NCBI RefSeq assembly: GCF_020886115.1
Contig: NZ_AP025185.1
Span: 124,001 to 188,000 of the forward strand
DNA length: 64,000 bases
Origin: Flavobacterium ammonificans
GTDB taxonomy: Bacteria; Bacteroidota; Bacteroidia; Flavobacteriales; Flavobacteriaceae
Direction: 5' to 3'
The notes beneath the pieces are model-generated. The model was not told where the DNA came from and ran no database searches. It was given only the letters and a program-made list of their open reading frames with translations. Below are positions 55,567 through 64,000 of this stretch, piece by piece; position 1 is the first letter of the stretch, and the number at the start of each line of letters is the position of its first letter. A program made the translations under genes and the position numbers.

Positions 55567-55574
55567 TATATTTG
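55567..55574 (+). promoter_or_regulatory. Candidate -7 element of the LRR-TerC-ABC operon
   Basis: TATATTTG matches TAnnTTTG, 38 bases before the LRR-gene ATG. It is the only good candidate upstream of the seven-gene unit; the nearest TTG is too close to be a normal -33. Confidence 0.45.
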
Positions 55575-55612
55575 CAATTAAATTTGTATAACCAATCTTA
55601 AATGTGAATACA

Positions 55613-56245
55613 ATGAAAAAAATTAACATCATTATTACTTTATGCATTCTGATTTCTCAAAGCATCTTGGGGCAGTCAGAGGATAAATCTAAAGAATTTA
55701 CAAAAATTAATGAAGCTTTAAAGAATCCAGAAAAGGTGTACAGATTGAACTTAAGTAATCAAGAAATTAAATGGTCCACTATCGATTGGTCTAAATTTAA
55801 AAATTTAGAATATATCAATTTAAAAAATGACCATCTAAAAGAAATCCCTGTTGGATTAACTAAAATAAAATCATTAAAAACAATTGATTTAAGTGGTAAT
55901 GATTTTAAAAAACTACCTGAAAGTTTCTCTAATTTAATTAACTTAGAAGAAGTCTATCTTAATGACGAGAAAAATATTGATTTGCCAAAAACATTAGAAG
56001 TTTTAGCAAAACTTCCCAACTTAAAATCACTTCACCTTGAAAACGACAATTTATCTTCTTTGCCAAGTGAAATGTTGCTTTTTAAAAATTTAGAATTTCT
56101 ATACCTCAACGAAAATAAGTTCATAGAAATCCCAAGACTTGAACCTTTGAATCACCTTAAGTTTCTGGATTTAAGTAACAATAAGATTAAACCTGAATTT
56201 CAAGATTTACAAAATATCAACTTCGGTTTTAAAATAAACTTTTAA
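55613..56245 (+). CDS. Small exported leucine-rich-repeat protein
   Basis: A 210-residue protein with a signal peptide (about residues 1-21, ending ILGQ). Six or so leucine-rich repeats of about 23 residues follow (LNLSNQ, INLKNDHLKEIP, IDLSGNDFKKLP, VYLNDEKNIDLP, LHLENDNLSSLP, LYLNENKFIEIP, LDLSNNKI). LRR proteins bind other proteins; the partner is unknown. I use the ATG (MKKINIII); a GTG three codons earlier is possible. It is the first gene of a tightly packed unit, 11 bases before terC. Confidence 0.85.
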   Translation: MKKINIIITLCILISQSILGQSEDKSKEFTKINEALKNPEKVYRLNLSNQEIKWSTIDWSKFKNLEYINLKNDHLKEIPVGLTKIKSLKTIDLSGNDFKKLPESFSNLINLEEVYLNDEKNIDLPKTLEVLAKLPNLKSLHLENDNLSSLPSEMLLFKNLEFLYLNENKFIEIPRLEPLNHLKFLDLSNNKIKPEFQDLQNINFGFKINF

Positions 56246-56256
56246 TTTATATAGAT

Positions 56257-56952
56257 ATGTTAGATGCCATTATTCCATTAATTTCATTGATTGCACTAGA
56301 AGTAATTCTAGGAATAGACAACATTATTTTCATTTCAATACTAGCTGACAAACTTCCTGAAGACCAAAGAAGTAAACTACGCTATTGGGGAATGGGACTT
56401 GCTATGGTAATGAGATTGATTTTATTAGGGTTTATTTCTTGGATTTTAAAACTTGACACAACCTTATTTTCTATTCTTGATACTGAATTTACAGGAAAAG
56501 GAATTATTTTAATACTTGGAGGTCTCTTTTTAATTTACAAGAGTACTAAAGAAATTCATCACAAAACAGAAGCTGCAAACTCAAATACAGAAAACAATAC
56601 TAAAGTCAGAAAATTTAGCAAGTTACTTGGCGAGGTAATTCTATTAGATTTAGTATTTTCAGTTGATTCTATTATTACGGCTGTCGGAATGGTAAATGAA
56701 CTTTGGGTAATGTACACTGCTGTAATTGTTACAGTAATAATTATGCTATTTGCATCAAAACCAATCAGTGAATTTATTTACAAACACCCATCTTTTAAAA
56801 TCTTAGCTTTATGTTTCCTGATGATGATCGGAGTGTCTTTAATTGCAGAAGGCTTGCATTTTGAAATTCCTAAAGGATATATTTATTTTTCAATGGCATT
56901 TGCATTTTTAGTAGATATAATTCAAATGAAAACGACACCAAAAAAAGAATAA
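56257..56952 (+). CDS. TerC-family integral membrane protein
   Basis: A 231-residue polytopic protein of the TerC/Alx family. The two signature helices are LEVILGIDNIIFISILADKLP (residues 10-30) and VILLDLVFSVDSIITAVGM (about 127-145), each with the conserved Asp. About seven membrane segments are present. Family members are linked to tellurite resistance and Mn export (Alx/MeeY-type), so a metal-related role is possible. It lies between the LRR and DUF2490 genes with gaps of 11 and 7 bases. Confidence 0.92.
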   Translation: MLDAIIPLISLIALEVILGIDNIIFISILADKLPEDQRSKLRYWGMGLAMVMRLILLGFISWILKLDTTLFSILDTEFTGKGIILILGGLFLIYKSTKEIHHKTEAANSNTENNTKVRKFSKLLGEVILLDLVFSVDSIITAVGMVNELWVMYTAVIVTVIIMLFASKPISEFIYKHPSFKILALCFLMMIGVSLIAEGLHFEIPKGYIYFSMAFAFLVDIIQMKTTPKKE

Positions 56953-56959
56953 TCAGTAT

Positions 56960-57670
56960 ATGAAATTGAAAGGATACATTTCTCTTTTATTTGTTATGAT
57001 TTTTGGAACAATCCACTCTCAAAATGAACTTGGGAGTTGGAATGTGTTAAATTTTACATTTAAAACTAGCCCAAAATGGAATGTGTTTTTTGAAACTCAG
57101 TTAAGGAGCTTGTCTTTCTATAATCAATTTCACTACTATGAATACAAAGGCGGAGTTTCCTATAAATTAAATACTAATTTTGCAATGACTACTGGACTTG
57201 GTTCATACAACACCTATAGCGAAGGAGGAAATTTTGAGTTGCCTATGCAAAATAGCGAAATTCGAAGTTGGTTTCAATTGAACTTAAAAAATGAATTTCT
57301 CTTAGCCACTATAGAACATCGATATAGAGCTGAACAACGTTTTACATCCAATGGCTTTAGAAACAGATTTAGGTATAGAATAGGAACTGTAATTCCAATT
57401 AATAACAAAAAAATTATTCCAAAAACCTATTATTTTACAGCCTGGAATGAAATTTTCTTTACAGACAACGAACCTTTTTTTGAAAGAAATCGACTTTTCA
57501 TGGGCATTGGCTATGAGTTATCTAATAAAATCGCAGTGCAATCAGGCTACATTCATCAATTTGATTATAAAATAAATGACGAAACAGGTAGAGATTTTCT
57601 AAATATAGCTGTACTTTACACTTTAGATTTGACTAATAAAAATGATTTTTCCCCAATTATACATGATTAA
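56960..57670 (+). CDS. DUF2490 outer-membrane-type protein
   Basis: A 236-residue protein with a signal peptide (about residues 1-20, ending IHSQ). Repeated amphipathic strands follow (LGSWNVLNFTFK, EHRYRAEQRF, FRNRFRYRIG, NRLFMGIGYELSNKIAVQSGYIHQF), typical of the DUF2490 family, which looks like a small outer-membrane beta-barrel. The function is unknown. Two bases separate it from the TetR gene. Confidence 0.85.
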   Translation: MKLKGYISLLFVMIFGTIHSQNELGSWNVLNFTFKTSPKWNVFFETQLRSLSFYNQFHYYEYKGGVSYKLNTNFAMTTGLGSYNTYSEGGNFELPMQNSEIRSWFQLNLKNEFLLATIEHRYRAEQRFTSNGFRNRFRYRIGTVIPINNKKIIPKTYYFTAWNEIFFTDNEPFFERNRLFMGIGYELSNKIAVQSGYIHQFDYKINDETGRDFLNIAVLYTLDLTNKNDFSPIIHD

Positions 57671-57672
57671 TT

Positions 57673-58344
57673 ATGCAGAGTATACTTTCAAATATAATCA
57701 TTTCCGTTAATAACAAATTATACGTAAAAAATCCCGAGACATCTGAACTTGGAAAGAAAATAATTGAGCAAAGTATTTTGTTAATTGACGAAATTGGTTT
57801 TGAAAACTTCACCTTTAAAAAGTTAGGTGAAAAAATAAATTCTAATGAAAGCTCCATATACCGTTATTTTGAAAGTAAGCACAAACTGATGTTGTATTTA
57901 TCATCTTGGTATTGGGGATGGATAGAATACAAATTAGTATTTGGCACCAGCAACATTGAAAATGCGATGGAGAAACTCAAAAAAGCCATTATAGTTGTTA
58001 CAGAAAAAGTAGAGGATGATAATGCCACTTTACATATTAATGAATCGATTTTAAATAAAATTATCATTCAAGAATTTACTAAAACTTTACTAACTAAAGA
58101 AGTTGATGAAGAAAATAAAGAAGGTTTTTTCTTAGTGTATAAACGAATAATTAATCGTATTATTGATATAATTAATGAAGTAAAACCGAACTATGAATTC
58201 AAAAAAAGTCTTGCCTCATCTATTGTTGAGGGAGCGCTTCATCAACATTTTTTAAAAGACCATTTAAAAACAATTACTGATTGTAACGATAACAATACTG
58301 TTACTGATTTTTACATTGATTTAGTTGAAAAAACATTAAAATAA
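57673..58344 (+). CDS. TetR/AcrR-family transcriptional regulator
   Basis: A 223-residue regulator with an N-terminal TetR helix-turn-helix (about residues 28-75: IIEQSILLIDEIGFENFTFKKLGEKI then SSIYRYFESKHKLMLYL) and a helical ligand/dimer domain. It is embedded inside the export operon, 6 bases before the ABC gene, so it probably controls that operon. No operator could be confirmed. Confidence 0.9.
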   Translation: MQSILSNIIISVNNKLYVKNPETSELGKKIIEQSILLIDEIGFENFTFKKLGEKINSNESSIYRYFESKHKLMLYLSSWYWGWIEYKLVFGTSNIENAMEKLKKAIIVVTEKVEDDNATLHINESILNKIIIQEFTKTLLTKEVDEENKEGFFLVYKRIINRIIDIINEVKPNYEFKKSLASSIVEGALHQHFLKDHLKTITDCNDNNTVTDFYIDLVEKTLK

Positions 58345-58350
58345 AAAGTT

Positions 58351-60015
58351 ATGAGTCCAACACCATTACAAAGATTTTATAATTTACTACAAGTAGATAA
58401 AAAAGATATCTCTCAAATATTTTTTTATGCCATATTTTCGGGTTTAGTAAGTCTTTCTTTGCCCTTAGGAATTCAAGCTATTATCAATTTAATCCAAGCG
58501 GGAAGAGTAAGTATTTCTTGGATTATTTTAGTATTGGTAGTAGTTATTGGGGTAGCACTTGTCGGAATATTATCTTTGATGCAACTACGAATTACTGAAA
58601 ATTTGCAGCAAAAAATATTTGTACGATCATCGTTTGAATTTGGTTACCGTTTACCAAAAATAAAGTTTGAAGAAATTTACAATCATTATCCGCCAGAATT
58701 AGCCAATCGCTTTTTTGATACATTAACAATCCAAAAAGGAACTTCAAAACTATTAATTGATTTTTCAACGGCTTTGTTACAAATTGTATTTGGTATTATT
58801 TTATTATCTCTATACCATCCTTTCTTCATCTTTTTTGGAGTTTTACTGTTAATTTTACTCTATCTTATTTTCAAATTTTCCTACTATCCAGGTTTGTCAT
58901 CAAGTATGAAGGAATCAAAATACAAATATAAAGTAGTAGGTTGGCTTCAAGAGATAGCTAGAAATAATTTCAGTTTTAAAAAACAGGAAAATTTTTCTTT
59001 TGCACTTGATAAAAACAACAGTCTTGTTTCAGAATACGTGCATTACAGAGAAAAACATTTTAAGGTAATTAAACAACAATACACACACCTTATCATATTT
59101 AAAGTAATTATAACAGCTAGTTTATTATTAATTGGAGGCTTTTTGGTATTAAACCAAAAAATGAATATTGGACAATTTGTTGCTGCTGAAATCATTATTT
59201 TACTAGTAATAAACTCAGTAGAGAAAATTATTGTTGGATTAGAAAGCTTGTATGATGTATTGACTTCTGTTGAAAAAATTGGACAGATTGTAGATCTTGA
59301 AATGGAAGAATTTAATGCTGAAAAATCAGATTTTTGTTTTACCAATATAGCATTAACAACAGACAATCTTAAATTCAAATTCCCGGATTCTACAGATGAA
59401 ATTTTGTCTAATGTGAATTTGATCATCGAACCTTCGGAAAAGATATTTTTAGATGGAAATAATGGGTCTGGAAAAACAACTCTTATGAGAATTTTATCGG
59501 GTATAATGGAGCCAACATCGGGATCTATATTTATCAATGATGATACCTACCGAAAAATTGATCTGAACCACTATCGTTCTCAGATTAGTGTTATCACTCA
59601 GGGAGAAACTCCTTTTGACGGAAGTATTTTAGAGAACATAACACTCAAGAATCCCGATATATCAAATGAAGATATTAAATGGGCAATTGAATGCGTGAAA
59701 TTAGATTCTTTTATTAAAACTTTACCTGATGGACTAGAAACTAGAATTTATCCTGATGGCAGACAATTATCGTCATCTAATGCACAAAAAATATTACTAG
59801 CGAGAAGTATAATTAACAAACCTAAAATTTTATTTTTAGAGGATCCATTAGACAAAATGGATGAGAAAGCTACTCATGAAATTATAGACTTTTTAACTGA
59901 TTCAAAAAATAAATGGACCATTATTGTATCTTCAAAAAACAACTATTGGGCAGAAAAATGCTCGAGAAAGATTACAATGGAAGATGGTAAAATAATTGAT
60001 GATTCGAAAAAATAA
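58351..60015 (+). CDS. ABC exporter half-transporter with non-canonical ATPase motifs
   Basis: A 554-residue protein. The membrane domain (about residues 20-305) has six predicted helices as in type I exporters, without a C39 peptidase domain. The nucleotide-binding domain (about 330-554) keeps Walker A (GNNGSGKT, Lys375) and the Q-loop (Gln417 in VITQGETPFDGSILENI). Three motifs are unusual: the ABC signature reads LSSSN (473-477) instead of LSGGQ, Walker B reads ILFLED so the usual Asp-Glu pair is Glu497-Asp498, and the switch His is replaced by Ser528. It is co-encoded with HlyD and TolC partners, so it should form a tripartite exporter. Its cargo is unknown. Confidence 0.9.
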   Translation: MSPTPLQRFYNLLQVDKKDISQIFFYAIFSGLVSLSLPLGIQAIINLIQAGRVSISWIILVLVVVIGVALVGILSLMQLRITENLQQKIFVRSSFEFGYRLPKIKFEEIYNHYPPELANRFFDTLTIQKGTSKLLIDFSTALLQIVFGIILLSLYHPFFIFFGVLLLILLYLIFKFSYYPGLSSSMKESKYKYKVVGWLQEIARNNFSFKKQENFSFALDKNNSLVSEYVHYREKHFKVIKQQYTHLIIFKVIITASLLLIGGFLVLNQKMNIGQFVAAEIIILLVINSVEKIIVGLESLYDVLTSVEKIGQIVDLEMEEFNAEKSDFCFTNIALTTDNLKFKFPDSTDEILSNVNLIIEPSEKIFLDGNNGSGKTTLMRILSGIMEPTSGSIFINDDTYRKIDLNHYRSQISVITQGETPFDGSILENITLKNPDISNEDIKWAIECVKLDSFIKTLPDGLETRIYPDGRQLSSSNAQKILLARSIINKPKILFLEDPLDKMDEKATHEIIDFLTDSKNKWTIIVSSKNNYWAEKCSRKITMEDGKIIDDSKK

Positions 60016-60020
60016 TAACT

Positions 60021-61367
60021 ATGCTTAATATTTCTAAAAAAAATCCAATAGAGGAAAATATCGACCAGTTTAGTACTGTTAAAAATTTGGCAAATCGTCC
60101 ACATTATAAAATACTAAACAAGATTATTATATATGTCTCATTGATAGGATTGGTAATTCTATTCCTGCCTTGGACTCAGAATATTTCTGGTTCTGGTGCG
60201 GTTACTACTTTAAAACCAGATCAAAGACCGCAAACCATTCATTCGGCTATTGCCGGTAGAATCGAAAAGTGGTATGTTAATGAGGGAGATTATGTCAATA
60301 AAGGAGATACCATATTGTTCATTTCTGAGATTAAAGAAGACTATATTGATCCCAATTTGATTAAGAATATCAAGAATCAAGTGGAAGCTAAAAAGATGGC
60401 TATGTCATCTTATGATGGCAAAGTAGATGTTCTTAGAAGTCAAATCGATGCTATCGAGAGTGAGAAAAAACTAAAACTAGAACAAGCTAAAAATAAAATA
60501 CGCCAATCGCTTTTGAAAGTTAAAAGTGATAGTATGGATTTAGAAGCGGTAAAAACACAAATCAAAATTGCTACAACTCAATTCAATCGTTCTGTAACTT
60601 TAAATAAAGAAGGATTAAAACCCTTAACAGATGTCGAAGAAAAAAGATTGAAACTACAAGAAGTAGAGGCTAAAATTATTACCCAAGAAAACAAACTACT
60701 TACTAGTAAGAATGAGTATATCAATACTAAAGTTGAAATCAATAGAATCATTGCAGAATATACTGAGAAAGGTTCAAAAGCGAGAAGTGACCAATTTACA
60801 GCTTTAAGTAATCAATATGATACAGAAGCTCAGGTGAATAAGCTAGAGAATCAATTTGTAAATTATTCGATTCGTAATGAAATGTACTTTATAAAAGCAC
60901 CTCAAAGTGGTTATATCAATAGAGCGCTGCAATCTGGACTTGGAGAAATTATAAAAGAAGGAACGCAAATTGTAAGCATTATGCCGTCTAAATACGATAT
61001 TGCCGTTGAAACATTTGTGAGTCCGAATGATTTACCATTAATTCACAAAGGTGAAAAAGTAAGAATTTGGTTTGATGGTTGGCCAACAATCGTTTTTTCT
61101 GGCTGGCCTAACTTAAGTTATGGGACATTTGGAGGAAAAATTGTAGCCGTAGAAAATTTTATTAGTGCCAATGGTAAATTTAGAGTTTTAATTGCACCAG
61201 ATAAAGAGGAAGAGGCCTGGCCAAAACAAATTAGTATGGGATCTGGCGCTCAAACCCTTGCTTTATTAGACAATGTACCCATTTGGTTTGAGCTATGGAG
61301 AACCTTAAATGGCTTCCCTCCTAATTATTACCAACCCAAAGAGGGAAATACTAAAGAAAAAAAATAA
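60021..61367 (+). CDS. HlyD-family periplasmic adaptor
   Basis: A 448-residue adaptor of type I secretion style: a cytoplasmic N-terminus, one membrane helix (about residues 34-54), a split biotinyl-lipoyl domain (about 72-100 and 292-320), a long coiled-coil hairpin (about 115-275, rich in Lys/Glu/Gln) and a C-terminal beta-barrel domain. It would bridge the ABC protein and TolC. It lies 5 bases after the ABC gene and 6 before the TolC gene. Confidence 0.92.
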   Translation: MLNISKKNPIEENIDQFSTVKNLANRPHYKILNKIIIYVSLIGLVILFLPWTQNISGSGAVTTLKPDQRPQTIHSAIAGRIEKWYVNEGDYVNKGDTILFISEIKEDYIDPNLIKNIKNQVEAKKMAMSSYDGKVDVLRSQIDAIESEKKLKLEQAKNKIRQSLLKVKSDSMDLEAVKTQIKIATTQFNRSVTLNKEGLKPLTDVEEKRLKLQEVEAKIITQENKLLTSKNEYINTKVEINRIIAEYTEKGSKARSDQFTALSNQYDTEAQVNKLENQFVNYSIRNEMYFIKAPQSGYINRALQSGLGEIIKEGTQIVSIMPSKYDIAVETFVSPNDLPLIHKGEKVRIWFDGWPTIVFSGWPNLSYGTFGGKIVAVENFISANGKFRVLIAPDKEEEAWPKQISMGSGAQTLALLDNVPIWFELWRTLNGFPPNYYQPKEGNTKEKK

Positions 61368-61373
61368 AATTTC

Positions 61374-62768
61374 ATGTATATGAAACAATTAATTTTAATC
61401 TTAACCCTTTCCGTATCTATTGGATGGGCACAAGATCAAAACTTAAAAGAGCTCAGCTATAATGAATTCTTAGGGTATGTGAAAAAATTTCATCCATTAG
61501 CTAAAAGTGCTAATCTCGAAATCAACATGGCTCAAGCTAATTTGATGATGGCAAGAGGTGGATTTGATCCAAAAATTGAAGTCGATTTTGACAAAAAGCA
61601 GTATAAAAACAAAGAGTACTTTTCGATTTTAAATAGTAGCTTTAAAATTCCTACTTGGTATGGAATCGAAGTTAAAGCTGGTTTTGATAATAGCGAAGGG
61701 ATTTTTGTCAATCCAGAGCATGTTTTGCCGAATCAGGGATTAACCTCTTTGGGTATCAACATTCCTTTGGGGCAAGGCTTATTTATTAATCAAAGGATGG
61801 CCGACCTTAGAAAAGCAAAAATTCAAATTCAATTAAGTCAAGCCGAAAGGAGACTTCAAGCAATTGAAGTGCTTTACAATGCTTCATTAGCCTATTTCAA
61901 CTGGAAAAGAAATTACAATGAAGTGCAACTTTACACAGAATATTTAAATAATGCAGAGATTCGATTTAAAGGAATTACAAGTTTAATTCAAAATGGAGAC
62001 AAACCTCAAATTGATAGCGTTGAGGCAGGAATCGTTTTGAAAAATAGACGATTAAATCTTGAAGAATCACAATTAAAATTAATCAAAGCAAAACTAGAAC
62101 TATCCAACTATTTGTGGCTTGACAATAACATTCCGTTAGAATTACAGGACAATATTATTCCCGAATTTAATCTTGATAAATCTATAGAAGAAACCTTGAA
62201 AATAAATGAGCTTTTAGTAAGTACGATTTCTATAGAAAATCATCCTAAAATAAATGCTATTCAAAACAAGCTTGATATTTTAGAAGTGGAAAGAAAGTTG
62301 AAAGCGAATAGCTTATTGCCAAAAGTTGATATAGGTTATCACTATTTATCTGAGCCTAGTTATTGGAATTCTACTAATTTTAATAATTATAAAATTGGGA
62401 TGAATTTTAATTTTCCCATTTTTCTTAGAAAAGAGAGAGGTGCTTTGCAATTAGCCAAATTCAAAATTCAAGATACAAGACTGTCATTAGAATTAGAGAG
62501 AGTGCAACTTAAGAACAAAATCAATGCACAACAAACAGAAATAAAATCAATTGATAGGCAACGTAAAATTATTATTGATTTAGTAAAAGACAATAGTACC
62601 ATGCTTCGATCTGAAGAACGATTGTTTTCTTTTGGCGAAAGCTCAATTTTTCTTTTAAATACAAGAGAAAATAATCTAGTCATTGCGCAATTATCTCAAT
62701 TAAACCTTGAAAATCGTTTTTTCAACTCAAATGCTGAATTATTTAAGATAATGGCAAATCCGGATTAA
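61374..62768 (+). CDS. TolC-family outer membrane channel protein
   Basis: A 464-residue protein with a signal peptide (about residues 1-20, ending GWAQ) and two TolC-like halves with long helices. It has MADLRKAKIQIQLSQAERRL in the first half and a FGESSIFLLNTRENNL segment near the end. It completes the ABC-HlyD-TolC set and is the last gene of the unit. The next gene, map, has its own promoter-like element. Confidence 0.9.
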   Translation: MYMKQLILILTLSVSIGWAQDQNLKELSYNEFLGYVKKFHPLAKSANLEINMAQANLMMARGGFDPKIEVDFDKKQYKNKEYFSILNSSFKIPTWYGIEVKAGFDNSEGIFVNPEHVLPNQGLTSLGINIPLGQGLFINQRMADLRKAKIQIQLSQAERRLQAIEVLYNASLAYFNWKRNYNEVQLYTEYLNNAEIRFKGITSLIQNGDKPQIDSVEAGIVLKNRRLNLEESQLKLIKAKLELSNYLWLDNNIPLELQDNIIPEFNLDKSIEETLKINELLVSTISIENHPKINAIQNKLDILEVERKLKANSLLPKVDIGYHYLSEPSYWNSTNFNNYKIGMNFNFPIFLRKERGALQLAKFKIQDTRLSLELERVQLKNKINAQQTEIKSIDRQRKIIIDLVKDNSTMLRSEERLFSFGESSIFLLNTRENNLVIAQLSQLNLENRFFNSNAELFKIMANPD

Positions 62769-62774
62769 TAATGT

Positions 62775-62782
62775 TACTTTTG
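62775..62782 (+). promoter_or_regulatory. Candidate -7 element of map
   Basis: TACTTTTG matches TAnnTTTG in the 32-base gap between the TolC gene and map. Confidence 0.45.
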
Positions 62783-62800
62783 TAACCTTATTTTTATGAT

Positions 62801-63619
62801 ATGATTATAGTAAAATCGAAGGAACAAATAGAATTAATGCGTGAAAGCGCCTTAATTGTATCGAAAACCTTAGGAATGATTGCCTCTGAAATCAAAGAAG
62901 GAGTAACTACTTTACATCTAGACAAATTAGCGGAAGAATTTATCAGGGACCATGGAGCAGTTCCTAGTTTCTTAGGATTATACGGATTTCCAAACACACT
63001 CTGTATGAGTCCAAATACTCAGGTAGTTCATGGTATTCCAAACAACACCCCATTACAAAGTGGAGATATCATCTCTGTTGATTGTGGCGCCTTCAAAAAT
63101 GGTTTTCACGGCGATCATGCGTATACTTTTGAAATAGGAGATGTCGCTACTGAAACTAAAAAGTTATTGCAAATCACTAAAGAATCCCTATATGTTGGAA
63201 TTCGGGAATTTAAAGCCGGTAATCGTGTTGAAGATGTTGGAAATGCCATTCAAAAATATACCGAAGCTCATGGATATGGAGTAGTAAGAGAGTTGGTTGG
63301 ACATGGATTAGGCGAAAAAATGCACGAAGAACCTGAAATGCCTAACTATGGCAAAAAAGGTCGCGGAAAATTATTTGTTGAAGGAATGGTAGTTGCCATC
63401 GAACCAATGATTAACCTGGGAACCAAAAACATCAAACAACACAAAGACGGTTGGACAATTACTACTGCAGACAACAAACCTTCAGCACATTTTGAACACG
63501 ATGTAGCCTTAGTAGATGGAAAACCCGAATTGCTTTCGACTTTCAAATACATTTATGATGCTTTAGGCATTAAAAGCAATGAAGAAAATGAGTTTAGAAA
63601 AGATCCAACTTTGATTTAA
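62801..63619 (+). CDS. map: Type I methionine aminopeptidase
   Basis: It removes N-terminal Met from nascent proteins. The 272-residue protein has the pita-bread fold metal ligands in SVDCGAF (Asp), GFHGDHAYTF (Asp), the VGHGLGEKMHEEP His region, AIEPM (Glu) and FEHDVAL (Glu). There is no N-terminal extension. Confidence 0.96.
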   Translation: MIIVKSKEQIELMRESALIVSKTLGMIASEIKEGVTTLHLDKLAEEFIRDHGAVPSFLGLYGFPNTLCMSPNTQVVHGIPNNTPLQSGDIISVDCGAFKNGFHGDHAYTFEIGDVATETKKLLQITKESLYVGIREFKAGNRVEDVGNAIQKYTEAHGYGVVRELVGHGLGEKMHEEPEMPNYGKKGRGKLFVEGMVVAIEPMINLGTKNIKQHKDGWTITTADNKPSAHFEHDVALVDGKPELLSTFKYIYDALGIKSNEENEFRKDPTLI

Positions 63620-63621
63620 AT

Positions 63622-63685
63622 AAAACACAAATTGCACCAAATTGCACGAATTTAAAAAAGAAAAAATTTCACAAAATACAATTTT
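63622..63685. repeat. Short A+T-rich repeat upstream of the GxxExxY gene
   Basis: Contains CAAATTGCAC twice in tandem (ACAAATTGCACCAAATTGCA then CGAATTT). It resembles dispersed intergenic repeats that flank GxxExxY genes in Bacteroidota. Confidence 0.4.
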
Positions 63686-64000
63686 ATGGAAGATTTATAT
63701 TTAAAAGAAGAGTGCTATAAAATTGTTGGAATTTGCATGGAAGTCCATAAAATTCTAGGGAAAGGACATAGTGAAGTTATTTATGGTGATGCTTTAGAAT
63801 ATGAATTTAGAAAAAATAACATTACCTATTCTAGAGAAGTTAAATACAATATTGAATACAAAGAAATCGTTCTACCTCATTACTATTATGCTGATTTTGT
63901 TTTATTTGACGAAATGATTTTAGAAATTAAAGCAATTCAAAATTTATCAAGTAGCGAAATAAAGCAAACATTAAATTATTTAGCAGCTTCAAAAAATAAA
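63686..64000 (+). CDS. GxxExxY protein (PDDEXK_3-like), 5' part
   Basis: An open frame from the ATG to the window end encodes 105 residues beginning MEDLYLKEECYKIVG. It contains the name-giving motif GKGHSEVIYGDAL and the nuclease-fold-like pair YADFVLFDEMILEIKA (Asp and Glu-x-Lys). This is the GxxExxY family, related to PD-(D/E)XK nucleases. Members are scattered, often horizontally mobile, and of unknown function. The 3' end is cut by the window edge. Confidence 0.85.
   Translation, partial: MEDLYLKEECYKIVGICMEVHKILGKGHSEVIYGDALEYEFRKNNITYSREVKYNIEYKEIVLPHYYYADFVLFDEMILEIKAIQNLSSSEIKQTLNYLAASKNK

Noticed and set aside
58351-60015. Bacteriocin/peptide exporter with C39 peptidase
   Set aside because: The protein starts directly with the membrane domain; there is no N-terminal cysteine peptidase and no small double-glycine leader gene nearby.

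Overview
The window looks like a contiguous piece of a Flavobacterium-type (Bacteroidota, Flavobacteriaceae) chromosome. The evidence is low G+C, A-rich leaders without Shine-Dalgarno sequences, repeated TAnnTTTG promoter elements, the gliding-motility genes gldB and gldC, a short 287-residue primary sigma factor, a DnaG without its zinc ligands, and the Flavobacteriia-style division and cell-wall (dcw) cluster. No phage, insertion sequence, CRISPR array or rRNA operon was seen.

Layout. 1-5 kb: the 3' end of pnp, then rpoD, rpe, icd and a Crp/Fnr regulator. 5-11.4 kb: a leftward RND efflux operon (TolC, lipoprotein adaptor, AcrB-type pump) ending in a small frameshifted PII-like gene and a DUF2892 membrane protein. 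11.4-12.2 kb: tRNA-Arg, a heptad repeat patch and yqeY. 12.3-28.1 kb: a complete leftward dcw operon, mraZ-rsmH-ftsL-ftsI-murE-mraY-murD-ftsW-murG-murC-ftsQ-ftsA-ftsZ, preceded by a 10-bp-period repeat array that looks like the MraZ operator. 28-45.6 kb: housekeeping and signalling genes (hydrolase, engB, gldB/gldC, nadE, dnaG, PAS histidine kinase and response regulators, polyprenyl synthase, rlmN, O-methyltransferase, PAP2, tatA, M1 peptidase).

45.6-50.8 kb is the most accessory-looking stretch. It holds two A+T-rich genes of unknown function, one encoding a tryptophan-marked 25-residue solenoid repeat, followed by two hairpin repeats. Then come a CarboxypepD-like protein, pepE and two identical tRNA-Gly genes. 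50.9-55.5 kb carries a GNAT acetyltransferase, a DUF5916 outer-membrane-type protein and gpmI.

55.6-62.8 kb is a tight seven-gene rightward unit: LRR protein, TerC, DUF2490, TetR, ABC exporter, HlyD adaptor, TolC. Its ABC ATPase lacks several canonical catalytic motifs. The window closes with map and a truncated GxxExxY gene.

The best candidates for something undescribed are (i) this seven-gene operon with its aberrant ATPase, and (ii) the two-gene unknown cassette with the 25-residue repeat protein. Neither can be given a function from sequence alone.
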